Assembly (NCBI RefSeq): GCF_022834715.1 | Contig: NZ_BQKC01000001.1 | Location: 1,710,501 to 1,774,500, forward strand | Source of the DNA: Granulimonas faecalis | GTDB lineage: Bacteria; Actinomycetota; Coriobacteriia; Coriobacteriales; Atopobiaceae | DNA: 64,000 bases | Direction of reading: 5' to 3' | Shown here: one piece after another, positions 1-9,005 of the stretch | Position numbering within the stretch: the first letter of the stretch is position 1 | How the letters are laid out: every line of letters starts with the position of its first letter | The notes under the pieces: model-generated | Told to the model about the DNA's origin: nothing | The model's database searches: none | Seen by the model: only the letters and a program-made list of their open reading frames with translations | Position numbers and translations under genes: made by a program

Positions 1-1739
1 TTGTAGGCCACGGAGCGCAGCAGCCCCGGCACGATGCTGCGGCGCATCTCGCCCTGGTCGGCCGTCAGCGGGTTGAGGATGCGCACGGCCTGGCCGCGGC
101 CGTCCTCGACCATACCAAGGCGCTCGAGGTCGCCCGACTCGGCGAAGTTGTAGGTGAGGGTCTCGCAGAGGCCGCCGGCCCTGAGCGCCTCGCCCACGGC
201 CTTGTCCAGGCGCTGGCGACGGGTGAGGCCGCCCGAGTGGTTGACGGCGCCGGGGATGGTGGGCTCGACCTCGCCCATGCCCCAGAGGCGGAGCACCTCC
301 TCCACGAAATCGATCTCGCGCTCGAGGTCCGGGCGGGAGGTGGGGGGCACGACGTCCAGGTAGGCGCCCAGGCGCGACGGCACCACCACGCAGCCCAGGC
401 GGGCGAGGCTCTCCACCATGAAGTCGGTGGGGATGTCCGCGCCGCAGAGCTCGCGCACGCGGGCCGGACGCAGGGCGACGGTGTCGGCCTTCACGGGGTC
501 CGGGTACACGTCCACGGCGCCGCGGGCCACCTCGGCGCCGCAGCAGGCCTCGAAGAGCGCGCACGCGATGGCGGCGGCCTCGTCGCAGCCGGCGGCGTCG
601 ACCTTGCGCTCGTAGCGGATGGAGGCCTCGCTCATGAGGCCGAGGTCGCGGCTCGTGCGGCTGGTGTGGCCGGGCGAGAAGCACGCGCTCTCGAGGAGGA
701 CGTCGCAGGTGGACTCCTCCACCTCGGAGTTCTCCCCTCCCATGACGCCGGCGAGCGCGATGGCCTCCCCGTTGCCGTCGGAGATCACGGTCATGTCGGG
801 CGTGAGCTCGCGGTCCTGGCCGTCGAGGGTCACGATGTGCTCGCCGTCGCGGGCCGGGCGCACCACCACGGCGTGCCTGCCGTCCACCACGGGGACCTTG
901 GCCAGGTCGAAGGCGTGGAGCGGCTGGCCGGTGAGGTACATGACGTAGTTGGTGACGTCCACCACGTTGTTGATGGGGCGGCTGCCGGCGGCCGTCACGC
1001 GACGGGCCAGCCACTCGGGCGACGGGCCCACCTTGACGCCGCGAAGCACACGGGCGCAGTAGCGGCTGCAGCGACCCGGGTCCTCGATGGCCACCGACAC
1101 GGAGTCCTTGGTGGCGGGGCCGGCCTCGTGGCGAACGGCGGGCAGCTCGATGTGGGTGTCCTCGCCCAGGGTGGCGCCCACCTCCACGGCGAAGCCCGTC
1201 ATGGACAGGCAGTCGGGGCGGTTGGGCGTGATCTCGCAGTCGAGTACCACGTCGGAGACGCCCAGGTACTCGCCGGCGGGCACGCCCACGGGGGCGTCGT
1301 CGGGCAGCACCATGATGCCCTCGTGGTCGCCGGAGAGGCCGAGCTCGCGGGCCGAGCAGTTCATGCCCCACGACTCCACGCCGCGGAGCTTGCTCTTCTT
1401 GATCTTGACGTCGCCGGGCAGGACGGCGCCCACCATGGCCACCACCACATGCTCGCCGGCCGCCACGTTGGGCGCGCCGCACACGATCTGCAACGGCGCG
1501 GGGTCGCCGTTCCCGTCGACGTTGCGCATGCCCACGTCCACCATGGTCACGTGCATGTGGTCGGAGTCGGGGTGCGGCTCGCAGGACAGGATGCGGCCGG
1601 TGACCACGTGGTCGAGGTCCGCGCCCACCGGCTCCACCGCCTCGACCTCGGTGCCGGTGCGGACAAGCTCGGCGACCAGGTCCGACACATCGTCGGGCAG
1701 GTCGACCATGGTCTTCAGCCACTCGTAGGAAACTCGCAT
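1..1739 (-). CDS. pheT: Phenylalanine-tRNA ligase beta subunit, C-terminal part off the window
   Basis: Beta chain of the cytoplasmic (alpha-beta)2 phenylalanyl-tRNA synthetase, which charges tRNA-Phe and edits mischarged tyrosine. The visible 579 codons begin MRVSYEWLKTMVDLPDD. They run through the tRNA-binding (EMAP-like) domain at about residues 40-150, into the B3/B4 editing region (INNVVDVTNYVMYLTGQPLH) and the B5 region (SRPDLEREIDFVEEVLRLWG). A full-length PheT is about 800 residues, so roughly 220 are missing past base 1. The start lies 49 bp after the pheS stop, so the two form one operon under the T-box leader upstream of pheS. Confidence 0.96.
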   Translation of the reverse strand, partial: MRVSYEWLKTMVDLPDDVSDLVAELVRTGTEVEAVEPVGADLDHVVTGRILSCEPHPDSDHMHVTMVDVGMRNVDGNGDPAPLQIVCGAPNVAAGEHVVVAMVGAVLPGDVKIKKSKLRGVESWGMNCSARELGLSGDHEGIMVLPDDAPVGVPAGEYLGVSDVVLDCEITPNRPDCLSMTGFAVEVGATLGEDTHIELPAVRHEAGPATKDSVSVAIEDPGRCSRYCARVLRGVKVGPSPEWLARRVTAAGSRPINNVVDVTNYVMYLTGQPLHAFDLAKVPVVDGRHAVVVRPARDGEHIVTLDGQDRELTPDMTVISDGNGEAIALAGVMGGENSEVEESTCDVLLESACFSPGHTSRTSRDLGLMSEASIRYERKVDAAGCDEAAAIACALFEACCGAEVARGAVDVYPDPVKADTVALRPARVRELCGADIPTDFMVESLARLGCVVVPSRLGAYLDVVPPTSRPDLEREIDFVEEVLRLWGMGEVEPTIPGAVNHSGGLTRRQRLDKAVGEALRAGGLCETLTYNFAESGDLERLGMVEDGRGQAVRILNPLTADQGEMRRSIVPGLLRSVAY

Positions 1740-1788
1740 GGATACTGCCTTTCTCGCAGCTCGCTCATTGCATAAGGGGTCCAGGGGC

Positions 1789-2847
1789 TCAGAACTGCCG
1801 GAGGAAGCGCATGTCGCCGGTCATGAGCATGCGCAGGTCGGGGAGGTCGTAGCGCAGGGCCGCGATGCGCTCGGCGCCCATGCCGAAGGCGAAGCCGCTG
1901 TAGCGCTCCGGGTCGATGCCCGCGTAGCCGAAGACGTTGGGGTCGACCATGCCGCAACCCAGGATCTCGATCCAGCCTGTGTGGTTGCAGAACCGGCAGC
2001 CCTTGCCGCCGCAGACGCCGCAGGAGACGTCGAGCTCGCAGCTGGGCTCGGTGAACGGGAAGAAGTGCGGGCGGTAGCGGGTGGCGCGGTCGGGGCCGAA
2101 GAGCTCGCGGGTCATGTGGTCGAGCGTGCCCTTGAGGTCGCCGAAGGTGATGCCCTCGTCCACCACCAGGCCCTCGATCTGGGTGAACTGCGGCAGGTGG
2201 TTGGCGTCGGCCGTGTCCGGGCGGAACACGCGGCCCGGGCTGATCATGTAGATGGGCGGCTCCTCGGCCTCCATGGTGCGCATCTGCACCGGGGAGGTCT
2301 GGGTGCGGAGCAGCACGTCGGACACCGGCGAACCCGCGGACGGGTTCGTGGGGTCCTCCACGTAGAAGGTGTCGCGCGGCGAGCGGCTGGGATGGTCGGC
2401 CGGGGCGTTGAGCGACGTGAAGTTGTAGTACTCGATCTCCACGTAGGGTCCCGAGGCCACGGTGTAGCCGAGGGCGATGAAGATGTCCTCGACCTCGTCG
2501 ACGATCTGGCTGATGAGGTGCTCGGTGCCCACGTGGGGACGGCGCCCCGGCAGGGTCACGTCCACGGCGTCGGCCTCGATGCGGGCGGCGAGCTCGTCGG
2601 CCGCCAGCTGCTCGCGGCGCTCGGCGAGGGCGCCCTCGACCTCCTGGCGCACCTCGTTGGCTCGCTTGCCCACGAGGGGCCGCTCCTCGGGGGGCACGGT
2701 GCCCATGGAGCGGAGCACCGCCGTGAGGCTGCCCTTCTTGCCCGTCACGGCGACGCGCACGGCGTCCAGCGCCTCGAGGTCGACCGCCTGGGCGACCTTC
2801 TCCCGGGCCTCGGCCGCAATGCGGTCGAGCTCGTCGATCATCGACAT
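1789..2847 (-). CDS. pheS: Phenylalanine-tRNA ligase alpha subunit
   Basis: Catalytic alpha chain of phenylalanyl-tRNA synthetase, 352 aa, the normal length. It has the N-terminal coiled-coil tRNA-binding arm (about 1-90), then the class II catalytic core with the C-rich GKGCRFCNHTGW segment and motif 3 GFAFGMGAERIAAL near the C-terminus. The ATG at 2847 (MSMIDEL) is preferred because GGGAGG lies seven bases upstream. The open frame continues to 3657, but that part crosses the T-box leader and is not protein. It is first in the pheS-pheT operon. Confidence 0.97.
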   Translation of the reverse strand: MSMIDELDRIAAEAREKVAQAVDLEALDAVRVAVTGKKGSLTAVLRSMGTVPPEERPLVGKRANEVRQEVEGALAERREQLAADELAARIEADAVDVTLPGRRPHVGTEHLISQIVDEVEDIFIALGYTVASGPYVEIEYYNFTSLNAPADHPSRSPRDTFYVEDPTNPSAGSPVSDVLLRTQTSPVQMRTMEAEEPPIYMISPGRVFRPDTADANHLPQFTQIEGLVVDEGITFGDLKGTLDHMTRELFGPDRATRYRPHFFPFTEPSCELDVSCGVCGGKGCRFCNHTGWIEILGCGMVDPNVFGYAGIDPERYSGFAFGMGAERIAALRYDLPDLRMLMTGDMRFLRQF

Positions 2848-2869
2848 GTCTCTCCCTCCCGGCCGGTCC

Positions 2870-3165
2870 CCCGGCCCAAACAAAAACCGCCCCTGGCTGA
2901 CTGGGCCAAGGACGGACGGAATCCGCGGTACCACCTTGATTGACGCTTGAGTTTTCTCTCCCGAGCGACCACTCGTTTGGGCCCGTGCCGTGGGCCTGAC
3001 GGCTCCCCTACCGGGCGCGTCGGCGCCGTTCAGGTCGCGGCTGGTGGAGTGAACGTGGGGCCTCGTCGCGCGTGGGAACCTCTCAACCTGGGGCTCCTTC
3101 TCTGTCCGCACGACACGCGGGGCCGCACCCTCTCCGTCATCGCCTTCGCAGCAGGATAGCACAGG
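2870..3165 (-). promoter_or_regulatory. T-box riboswitch leader of pheST
   Basis: Untranslated leader read toward pheS. The T-box core AAGGTGGTACCGCG is at 2937-2923. The Stem I region carries an AGAGAAGGAG stretch and a GGAG/CTCC-closed specifier loop with TTC (Phe codon) at 3053-3051, followed by A and CTCC. The leader ends in an intrinsic terminator (2880-2915) that competes with the antiterminator. Uncharged tRNA-Phe should pair with UUC and with the T-box and allow read-through. The specifier assignment is by eye; a second TTC in GAGAGGTTCC is less well placed. Confidence 0.9.
2880..2915 (-). terminator. Intrinsic terminator of the pheST T-box
   Basis: Eleven-pair stem between 2905-2915 and 2887-2897, with two G-U pairs and a seven-base loop, followed on the minus strand by TTTTTG. 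It sits between the T-box core and the pheS ribosome site, as expected for a transcriptional T-box. Confidence 0.9.
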
Positions 3166-3185
3166 AGGGAGGTGGCCGGCGCCTG

Positions 3186-3944
3186 TCAGTCGGAGCGGGG
3201 CACCCGCACGAGCTCCACGCCGGCGGCCTCGATGGCGGCCGCCACGGCGTCGTCCACGCCGTCGTCGGTGACCACGCAGTCCACCTTGTCGCCCAGGTGC
3301 ATGGGCACCACGCCGCGGCGGGAGAACTTGTCGGACTCCGTGAGCACCACGACGCGCTCGGCCTGGGCCGCCATGTCCACGACGGCCTGAGCGCGCATCT
3401 GGTCGCTGTTGGTGAAGCCCTGGCCGGGCACGTAGCCGTCCACGCCTATGAACAGGCGCTCCACGCAGTAGTTCTGGGCGCACTGGGCCACCATGGGCCC
3501 CACGTTCACCTGGGAGTCGTTCTGGTAGGCGCCGCCGAGCAGCACGGTCTTGGCCGCGGGCTCCCGACGCACGTAGCTGGCGATGAAGGCGGAGTTGGTG
3601 ACGACGGAGACACCGCGGGCCGCCTGGGCGAGCCCCAGGGCGAGCAGGGCGCAGCACGAGCCCGACTCCACCATGACCGTCTCACCGTCCACCACGAGAT
3701 CGGCCGCGGCCCGGGCGATGGCGCCCTTGGTCTGGTAGTGGTAGGCCAGGCGGCCGTTGATGTCGTTGGGGCTGCCGAGCAGGGCGTAGCCGTGCTCTCG
3801 CTTGATGACGTCGCGGGCCTCGAGCTCGTCGAGGTCCTTGCGCATGGTGACCGACGACACGCCGAGCTCCCGGGCGAGCTCGGCCACCTCCACGCGCTTG
3901 CGCTCCGTGAGCACCTCGAGGATGCGGGCGTCGCGCTTTCCCAT
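3186..3944 (-). CDS. DeoR/GlpR-family transcriptional regulator
   Basis: Sugar-phosphate-responsive repressor, 252 aa. N-terminal winged helix-turn-helix at residues 3-57 (ILEVLTERKRVEVAELAREL, then VSSVTMRKDLDELE). The DeoR C-terminal sensor domain at about 75-235 resembles ribose-5-phosphate isomerase folds (VMVESGSCCALLAL, VVTNSAFIA, FIGVDGY). It is divergent from the GntR gene at 4110 with a 165-bp gap and lies just upstream of the pheST leader. No sugar operon directly follows it, so its target is not evident. The promoter region holds GAACG repeats and a CcpA-like TGAAAACGTTTCTA at 3988-4001 that matches the cre consensus only partly. Confidence 0.9.
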   Translation of the reverse strand: MGKRDARILEVLTERKRVEVAELARELGVSSVTMRKDLDELEARDVIKREHGYALLGSPNDINGRLAYHYQTKGAIARAAADLVVDGETVMVESGSCCALLALGLAQAARGVSVVTNSAFIASYVRREPAAKTVLLGGAYQNDSQVNVGPMVAQCAQNYCVERLFIGVDGYVPGQGFTNSDQMRAQAVVDMAAQAERVVVLTESDKFSRRGVVPMHLGDKVDCVVTDDGVDDAVAAAIEAAGVELVRVPRSD

Positions 3945-4074
3945 GGGCTCCTCCTTGGGTTGTGAACGTCGGTTTTGAACGCTCTTCTGAAAACGTTTCT
4001 ATGTTATCAGGGTTTCGAACGAAGCCCAACTGGAAGCCAGGGCGAGGCGGCCCCTGGCATTCATTGAAATAATA

Positions 4075-4109
4075 CTGACACGGGATGCCGTTTCAGATAA
4101 AATTGTGTC
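4075..4109 (+). promoter_or_regulatory. Promoter of the GntR gene at 4110, apparently leaderless
   Basis: CTGACA (-35) at 4075-4080, a 17-bp spacer, and TAAAAT (-10) at 4098-4103. Only six bases separate the -10 from the ATG at 4110, so transcription should start at or next to the A of the start codon. No Shine-Dalgarno sequence is present, which fits a leaderless mRNA. Confidence 0.7.
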
Positions 4110-4901
4110 ATGGATACCTTGGATCGCATCGCCGCCCACATCGACAAGACCGGTGGCCCCTCCCTCGACATGCAGCTGGCCACGGCCGTTTCAAAGGTCA
4201 TACGTGACGGCATCCTGGGGCCGGGTGATGCCCTGCCCGACGAGCGCGAGCTGTGCGACGCCCTCTCCCTGCCGCGCTCCATCGTCCGCCAGGCCCTCGA
4301 GACCCTGCGCACCTCCGGGGAGATCTACCGCATGTCGGGGGTGGGCACCTTCGTGTCCCCCCAATACATGCGTCGCCAGCTGGGCAGCGTCTACAACTTC
4401 ACCGACGCCGTGAGGGCCGAGGGCATGAAGCCGCGCTCCGAGGTCCTGTCCTTCGAGCGCACCTACCCGGCGGGCTTCTCGTCCCGGACCCTCGACCTCC
4501 CCACGGACCACCCGTCGATCTTCCGCATCGAGCGGCTGCGCCGTGCCGACGGCCTGGCCGTCTCCCTCGAGATCGAGCACATCCCCTGCTGGCGCTTCGA
4601 GGGCCTGGAGAAGGCCGACCTCACCGGGTCGCTCTACCGGGTCCTCGAGGAGGGCTGGGGCGTCGAGGTGGGGGACGCCGACGAGTACTACCAGGCGGTG
4701 CTGCTCACCAAGAAGGTGGCCGCCAAGCTCGGGCGCCAGCACCGCAGCGCGGCCTTCCGCATCGTGCGGGTCGTGCGCGACACCGAGGGGGAGGTCTTCG
4801 ACATCACCGAGGCCTTCGTGCCCGCCGACAGCACGCGCCTGGGCGTGCACCTCGTGGGCAAGGGGTCCCCGGACGACTACCGCCTCCCCAACAGGCCCTA
4901 G
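4110..4901 (+). CDS. GntR-family (HutC/UTRA) transcriptional regulator
   Basis: 263 aa. The N-terminal GntR winged helix (about 18-85; GDALPDERELCDALSLPRS, VRQALETLR) is followed by a UTRA ligand-binding domain (about 95-250). It is a paralogue of the regulator at 8201; both start MDTL and share the RIERLR and DLTGSLY-type segments. It converges on the glycyl radical enzyme gene at 4952, so the two copies bracket the glycyl radical enzyme-nanE pair and probably control it. The ligand is likely a phosphorylated sugar by family analogy; not shown here. Confidence 0.92.
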   Translation: MDTLDRIAAHIDKTGGPSLDMQLATAVSKVIRDGILGPGDALPDERELCDALSLPRSIVRQALETLRTSGEIYRMSGVGTFVSPQYMRRQLGSVYNFTDAVRAEGMKPRSEVLSFERTYPAGFSSRTLDLPTDHPSIFRIERLRRADGLAVSLEIEHIPCWRFEGLEKADLTGSLYRVLEEGWGVEVGDADEYYQAVLLTKKVAAKLGRQHRSAAFRIVRVVRDTEGEVFDITEAFVPADSTRLGVHLVGKGSPDDYRLPNRP

Positions 4902-4951
4902 GCGACAGGCCCCAGGCGCGGCCGGCCGCCGGCGCCCCCGGGCACGCACCG

Positions 4952-7258
4952 TCAATCCCACAGCATGCGGCTCATGACCTCGTCCTGCACCTCGCGGGGC
5001 AGGTCCACGAACACCGCCGAGTAGCCCGCCACGCGCACGAGCAGGTCGGGGTAGAGCTCGGGGCGGCGCTGGGCGTCCTCGAGCTGGCCGCGGTCCACCA
5101 CGGTGACCATGAGCTGGCAGCCTCCGAGGGCGAAGTAGGTGTCGAACAGCGCGCGCACCTTGCCCGGGTGGTTGGAGAAGGCCTGGGGCGTGAGCTTGAT
5201 GTTCTGCACGGAGCCCGCATGGAGCGCCGGGTCGAACCTGACCAGCGACTTGAGCATGGCCGTGGGGCCGCTCCTCGCCGCCCCGGCCTGGGGGTTGTTG
5301 GCCGGGTTCATGTAGAGGCCGGCCGGGCGGCCGTCGGGGCTCGCGGCGGTCTGGAGGCCCCAGTCGGTGTTGGTCTGGTTGTTGGAGATGACGATGAGCA
5401 GGTAGCCCATGCCGGCGGCGCGCCCGCGGTCGCGCACGCCCCGGGCCACGTGCTCGTAGAGGCGGTCCGCCATGGCATCGGGCCCCTCGAGGTCGTTGCC
5501 GTACTTGTCGGCGGCCTTGAGGTCGGCCTGGATGCGGGCCAGGCGCGCGGCCTCGGCTGGGTCGGCGGACGTGAAGTCCGCGTCGCAGGCGGCCACAACC
5601 TCCTCCAGCGTGTAGCGGCCCTCGTCGAACACCAGGGTCTTGAGGGCCCAGAGGGAGTCGGAGGCGTTGATGTTGCCGTAGGTCTCGCAGGTGCCGCCCA
5701 GGATCTCCACGCCGCCGTCGAGCAGGGCCCGGCCGCGGCCGAGGCAGTCGTCGGTGAGCATGGAGGCGAACAGGAAGCCCACCTCGCGGTTCATCACCCG
5801 GTAGCTGGCCGTCTGACAGCTCTCGGCGAGGTCGAGGTAGTGGTCGAGGAGGGCCGTGTAGTTGTCCCAGACGTCCTCGAAGGTGCGGAGCTCCGCCAGG
5901 GGGCGCACGGCCACGGGGCCGGCCTTCTGCACGCCGTCCTGGGGGTCCACGCCGCCGTGGAGGCTCATCTGCAGGATCTTGAGCAGGTTGACGAGGGTGT
6001 TGGGCGTGCCCACCGACTTGCCCTGGATCACGAACTCCGTGCAGCCGAAAGGCACGTACTGCTCGGCCACGGCGCGGGGCACGCCCATGGCGGCCCCCAC
6101 GGCCGGCACCTCGACGTCGTCGTTGTAGAGCGTGGGGTAGGTGGCGCCCTCGGCGATGCAGGTGTAGGCGGCGTCCATGATGTCGGCAGGGGTCTCGCGG
6201 CAGAAGCGCAGGGTGAACTGGGGCTCCACGTAGCGGCAGTCGCGGCACACGCGCAGGGCGATGCGGCAGAGACGGTCCGCCGCGTCGGGGTTGGGCCGGC
6301 CGTAGCCGCCCACGACGATGCGACCGTTCACGGTGGTGCGGCGGTTCTCGATCATGGTCCAGAGGCCGCGGAGCCACCGGTAGGCGTCGTCCTCGGTGAT
6401 GCGGCCGGACCGGATGTCGGCCTCGAGGTAGTCGCCGAGCAGGACGTCCAGGCGGCCGTAGTTGATGCAGCCCGACACGAGGGCGTAGAGCCAGAAGAGC
6501 TGGAGCGCCTGGTGGAAGGTGCAGGGCGGCCCGTGGCGCACGGCGCGGAGGTCGTCGACCATGAGGCGGAGCTCGGCGGCGCGGCCCTGCTCGCGACTCC
6601 CGCAGCGGGCCAGGGCCTCCCCCACGAGCTCCACCTGGCGGTCGATGCAGGCGCCGAAGAGGTCGAGAGCGCGGCCGCAGGCGTCGCGGAAGTCTCCCCG
6701 CTCCCCCGAGGCCACGAGGTCGGCCATGCCGTCCACGCCCAGGCGCAGCAGCTTGCCGTAGTCGAGCATCATGCCCGAGAGGCGCGCCGTGGCCATGAAG
6801 GGGTAGCTGCAGTCGATGAAGCGGCCCACGCAGGCGTCGTCGAGCACCTCGTCGCAGTAGAGGGCCTTGACGTCGTGGTCGCGCCAGTAGTCGAGCAGGG
6901 CGTCCACGCGGGCGCGTTCCCCCGGGGTCCCGAGCCGCTCCTTGAAGGCGCGGAGCTTGTGGAAGACGCAGTAGTGCCCCACGCCGCCGAGCGACGTCAC
7001 GCAGCCGAAGCCCAGCGGCAGGAAGTCAAGGCGGCCGGCGATGGTGTCGTCGTCGCCGATGGAGCGGAAGAGCACCGGGTAGATCACCTCGAGGCAGGCG
7101 ACCTCGCGCTCGAGGCGCGAGAGGCCGCGCTTCGTGGCGTCGCGGTGGACGGCCGTGTAGCGCTCCATGACCGCCAGCTGCTCGGCGGGGGTCTTCTCGC
7201 AGGGGATGGGGCGCGAGACCTCGACGTTCTGGGCGCCCTCGACATCGGTGCGGGCCAT
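4952..7258 (-). CDS. Glycyl radical enzyme, PflD-like (768 aa)
   Basis: Oxygen-sensitive radical enzyme of the pyruvate-formate-lyase/dehydratase superfamily. The C-terminal glycyl radical motif VRVAGYSAVF puts the radical at Gly745. The active-site loop FGCTEF gives thiyl Cys406 and Glu408. A single Cys with Cys-x-Glu is the dehydratase/lyase pattern, not the Cys-Cys of true pyruvate formate-lyase. Its 768 residues match E. coli PflD (765). ATG at 7258 has GGAGGAG upstream. nanE lies 54 bp upstream in the same direction, and an activase is encoded at 9269-10237. My recollection is that PflD/YbiW-type enzymes have been linked to anhydrohexitol phosphates; the substrate here is open. Confidence 0.9.
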   Translation of the reverse strand: MARTDVEGAQNVEVSRPIPCEKTPAEQLAVMERYTAVHRDATKRGLSRLEREVACLEVIYPVLFRSIGDDDTIAGRLDFLPLGFGCVTSLGGVGHYCVFHKLRAFKERLGTPGERARVDALLDYWRDHDVKALYCDEVLDDACVGRFIDCSYPFMATARLSGMMLDYGKLLRLGVDGMADLVASGERGDFRDACGRALDLFGACIDRQVELVGEALARCGSREQGRAAELRLMVDDLRAVRHGPPCTFHQALQLFWLYALVSGCINYGRLDVLLGDYLEADIRSGRITEDDAYRWLRGLWTMIENRRTTVNGRIVVGGYGRPNPDAADRLCRIALRVCRDCRYVEPQFTLRFCRETPADIMDAAYTCIAEGATYPTLYNDDVEVPAVGAAMGVPRAVAEQYVPFGCTEFVIQGKSVGTPNTLVNLLKILQMSLHGGVDPQDGVQKAGPVAVRPLAELRTFEDVWDNYTALLDHYLDLAESCQTASYRVMNREVGFLFASMLTDDCLGRGRALLDGGVEILGGTCETYGNINASDSLWALKTLVFDEGRYTLEEVVAACDADFTSADPAEAARLARIQADLKAADKYGNDLEGPDAMADRLYEHVARGVRDRGRAAGMGYLLIVISNNQTNTDWGLQTAASPDGRPAGLYMNPANNPQAGAARSGPTAMLKSLVRFDPALHAGSVQNIKLTPQAFSNHPGKVRALFDTYFALGGCQLMVTVVDRGQLEDAQRRPELYPDLLVRVAGYSAVFVDLPREVQDEVMSRMLWD

Positions 7259-7312
7259 GGTGCTCCTCCTCGGAAGCGGCGGGCGGGGTACGGGCCGCGG
7301 GTGGGCGGCGGG

Positions 7313-8065
7313 TCAGTGGCTGGCGCGCTCGGCGTCCCTCCAGTTGTCGCGGTAGCCGTCGAGCAGGTCCACGAAGCGCTTTGCCGTGAGGTGCGGCCGG
7401 GTGATGGCGCTACCCACCACCACGGCATGGGCGCCGAGGAACACGCACTTCATGGCGTCCTCGGGGGTGTAGAGGTGCCCCTCCATCATCACGTAGGCCT
7501 TGTCGCCCAGGTCGCGGCAGAACCCGGCGAACATACGGTAGTCGGCACCCTCGATGTGGGCCGTCTCGGCCGTGTAGCCGTAGAGGGTGGGTGCCACGAT
7601 GTCGGCCCCGTTGACGACGGCCAGGCGGGCCTCCTCGGCGTTGGAGACGTCGGCGAAGACGGGGGTCTCCGGGTGGCGCTCGCGCACCCGGGGCAGCAGG
7701 TCAGCAGCGCTGGTGCCCTCGTGGGTGGTCTGGAACGTGCAGTCGAGGGCCACGATGTCGGCGCCGGCCTCCACGATGGCGTCCACCTCGGCCATGGTGG
7801 GCGTGATGAAGACGTCGGTGTCGGGGTGCCAGACCTTCCAGAGGCCGATCACCGGCAGGTCGACGGCTTCCTTGATGGCGCGGATCTGCTCGGGGCTGTT
7901 GGCGCGGATGCCCACGGCGCCGGCCCACGCGGCGGCCTCGGCCATCTTGACCACCATGTCGGGCGTGTAGATGGGGTCGTCGTGCTGGACCTGGCAGCTC
8001 ACGATCAGGCCGCCCGCCATGGGGTCGACGAGGTCGCGGACGTTGGGGCGCGGGCTGTGGAACAT
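7313..8065 (-). CDS. nanE: N-acetylmannosamine-6-phosphate 2-epimerase
   Basis: Converts ManNAc-6-phosphate to GlcNAc-6-phosphate in sialic acid and ManNAc catabolism. 250 aa TIM barrel with the family segments GLIVSCQVQHDDP (N-terminus), GVRAN-like VGIRANS, VFITPTMAEVDA, ALDCTF and VVGSAITRP (phosphate-binding C-terminus). ATG at 8065 is preceded by GGAGGAGCC. It lies 54 bp upstream of the PflD-like gene on the same strand, so the two are probably one transcript. No sialic acid lyase or ManNAc kinase is visible in the window. nagA copies at 12.8 and 56.1 kb could take its product onward. Confidence 0.93.
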   Translation of the reverse strand: MFHSPRPNVRDLVDPMAGGLIVSCQVQHDDPIYTPDMVVKMAEAAAWAGAVGIRANSPEQIRAIKEAVDLPVIGLWKVWHPDTDVFITPTMAEVDAIVEAGADIVALDCTFQTTHEGTSAADLLPRVRERHPETPVFADVSNAEEARLAVVNGADIVAPTLYGYTAETAHIEGADYRMFAGFCRDLGDKAYVMMEGHLYTPEDAMKCVFLGAHAVVVGSAITRPHLTAKRFVDLLDGYRDNWRDAERASH

Positions 8066-8200
8066 GGCTCCTCCAAGGGCTCGTCTCTGCACCCCCGGGC
8101 CGGAACCCGGGGCGCCGTCTCCCCCTAGGGCCATCATGGCAAATGTTTGGTACATTTTCAACGGGGGTTTTGGAGGGACGAGGTGATATACCATGGGGCC

Positions 8201-8977
8201 ATGGATACCTTGGAAGCCCTGGTCGCCGCCGTCGACCCCACCGCCGCCCAACCCCTCTACAAGCAGATCGCCCAGGCCCTGCGTGCCCTCGTCACGGAGG
8301 GGGTGCTGGCGCCGGACGACCCGCTGCCCACCGAGAAGGAGATCTGCCGGGCCCTGGGCGTGGGCCGCTCCACGGTGCGCGCGGCGCTCTCCTCCCTGGT
8401 GGACGAGGGCATGGTCACGCGGAGGGCCGGCAAGGGCACCTTCGTGGCGCCGGCCACCATGCGCCGCACGCTCAACAGCCTGTACGACTTCTCGGGCGTG
8501 GTGCGTGCCGCCGGCATGGAGCCGGCCAACCAGGTGCTCTCGTTCTCCACGGAGCGGCCCGACCAGCCCGTGGCCGACGCCCTGGGGCTGCCGGCCGGCG
8601 AGGACGTGTTCAGGGTGGAGCGCCTGCGCATGGCCGACGACGTGGTGATGTCCCTGGAGACGAGCTACCTGCCCTGCCGGCTCTTCCCCGGCCTGGCCGA
8701 GGCCGACGTGACCGGGTCCCTCTACGCGGCACTGGCCGGCGGCTGGGGCGTGGAGGCGGCCCAGGCCACCGAGATCTACGAGAGCGTGCTCTTGGGCAGG
8801 CGGGAGGCCGAGCTCCTCGGCAGGGCGTACCGCAGCGCCGCGTTCAGGATCACGCGCACGGCCGCCGACGGCCGGGGCAGGCCGTTCGAGATGAGCCACG
8901 TGGTGGCCCCGGGCGACCACACGCGCTTCTCCGTGCACCTCAAGCGCGACGGCGTGAGCTGGGGCCCGGCGGAGTAG
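8201..8977 (+). CDS. GntR-family (HutC/UTRA) transcriptional regulator
   Basis: 258 aa from ATG 8201 (MDTLEALVAAV). GntR winged helix at about 18-80 (DDPLPTEKEICRALGVGRS, VRAALSSLVDEG), then a UTRA domain to the C-terminus. It is divergent from nanE (135-bp gap) and paralogous to the regulator at 4110. An alternative GTG start at 8183, six codons earlier, has a better-spaced GGAGGG (8172-8177). The ATG is chosen by similarity to the paralogue's MDTL start. Probably controls the divergent nanE-glycyl radical enzyme transcript. Confidence 0.9.
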   Translation: MDTLEALVAAVDPTAAQPLYKQIAQALRALVTEGVLAPDDPLPTEKEICRALGVGRSTVRAALSSLVDEGMVTRRAGKGTFVAPATMRRTLNSLYDFSGVVRAAGMEPANQVLSFSTERPDQPVADALGLPAGEDVFRVERLRMADDVVMSLETSYLPCRLFPGLAEADVTGSLYAALAGGWGVEAAQATEIYESVLLGRREAELLGRAYRSAAFRITRTAADGRGRPFEMSHVVAPGDHTRFSVHLKRDGVSWGPAE

Positions 8978-9005
8978 GGCCCGGCGACCGGGCCGGCGGA
9001 GCGGC

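Noticed and set aside
237-1775. Long open frames on the strand opposite pheT, pheS, lacE, the glycyl radical enzymes and other genes, some over 1,000 codons
   Set aside because: They mirror real genes in G+C-rich DNA, have low-complexity Ala/Gly/Arg/His-rich translations, and lack ribosome sites and domains.
2848-3657. N-terminal extension of pheS by 270 codons
   Set aside because: It runs through the T-box leader and terminator; the proper start with a ribosome site is at 2847.
3988-4001. CcpA cre site upstream of the first DeoR gene
   Set aside because: TGAAAACGTTTCTA misses conserved positions at its right end, so it is noted in the DeoR entry but not called as a site.
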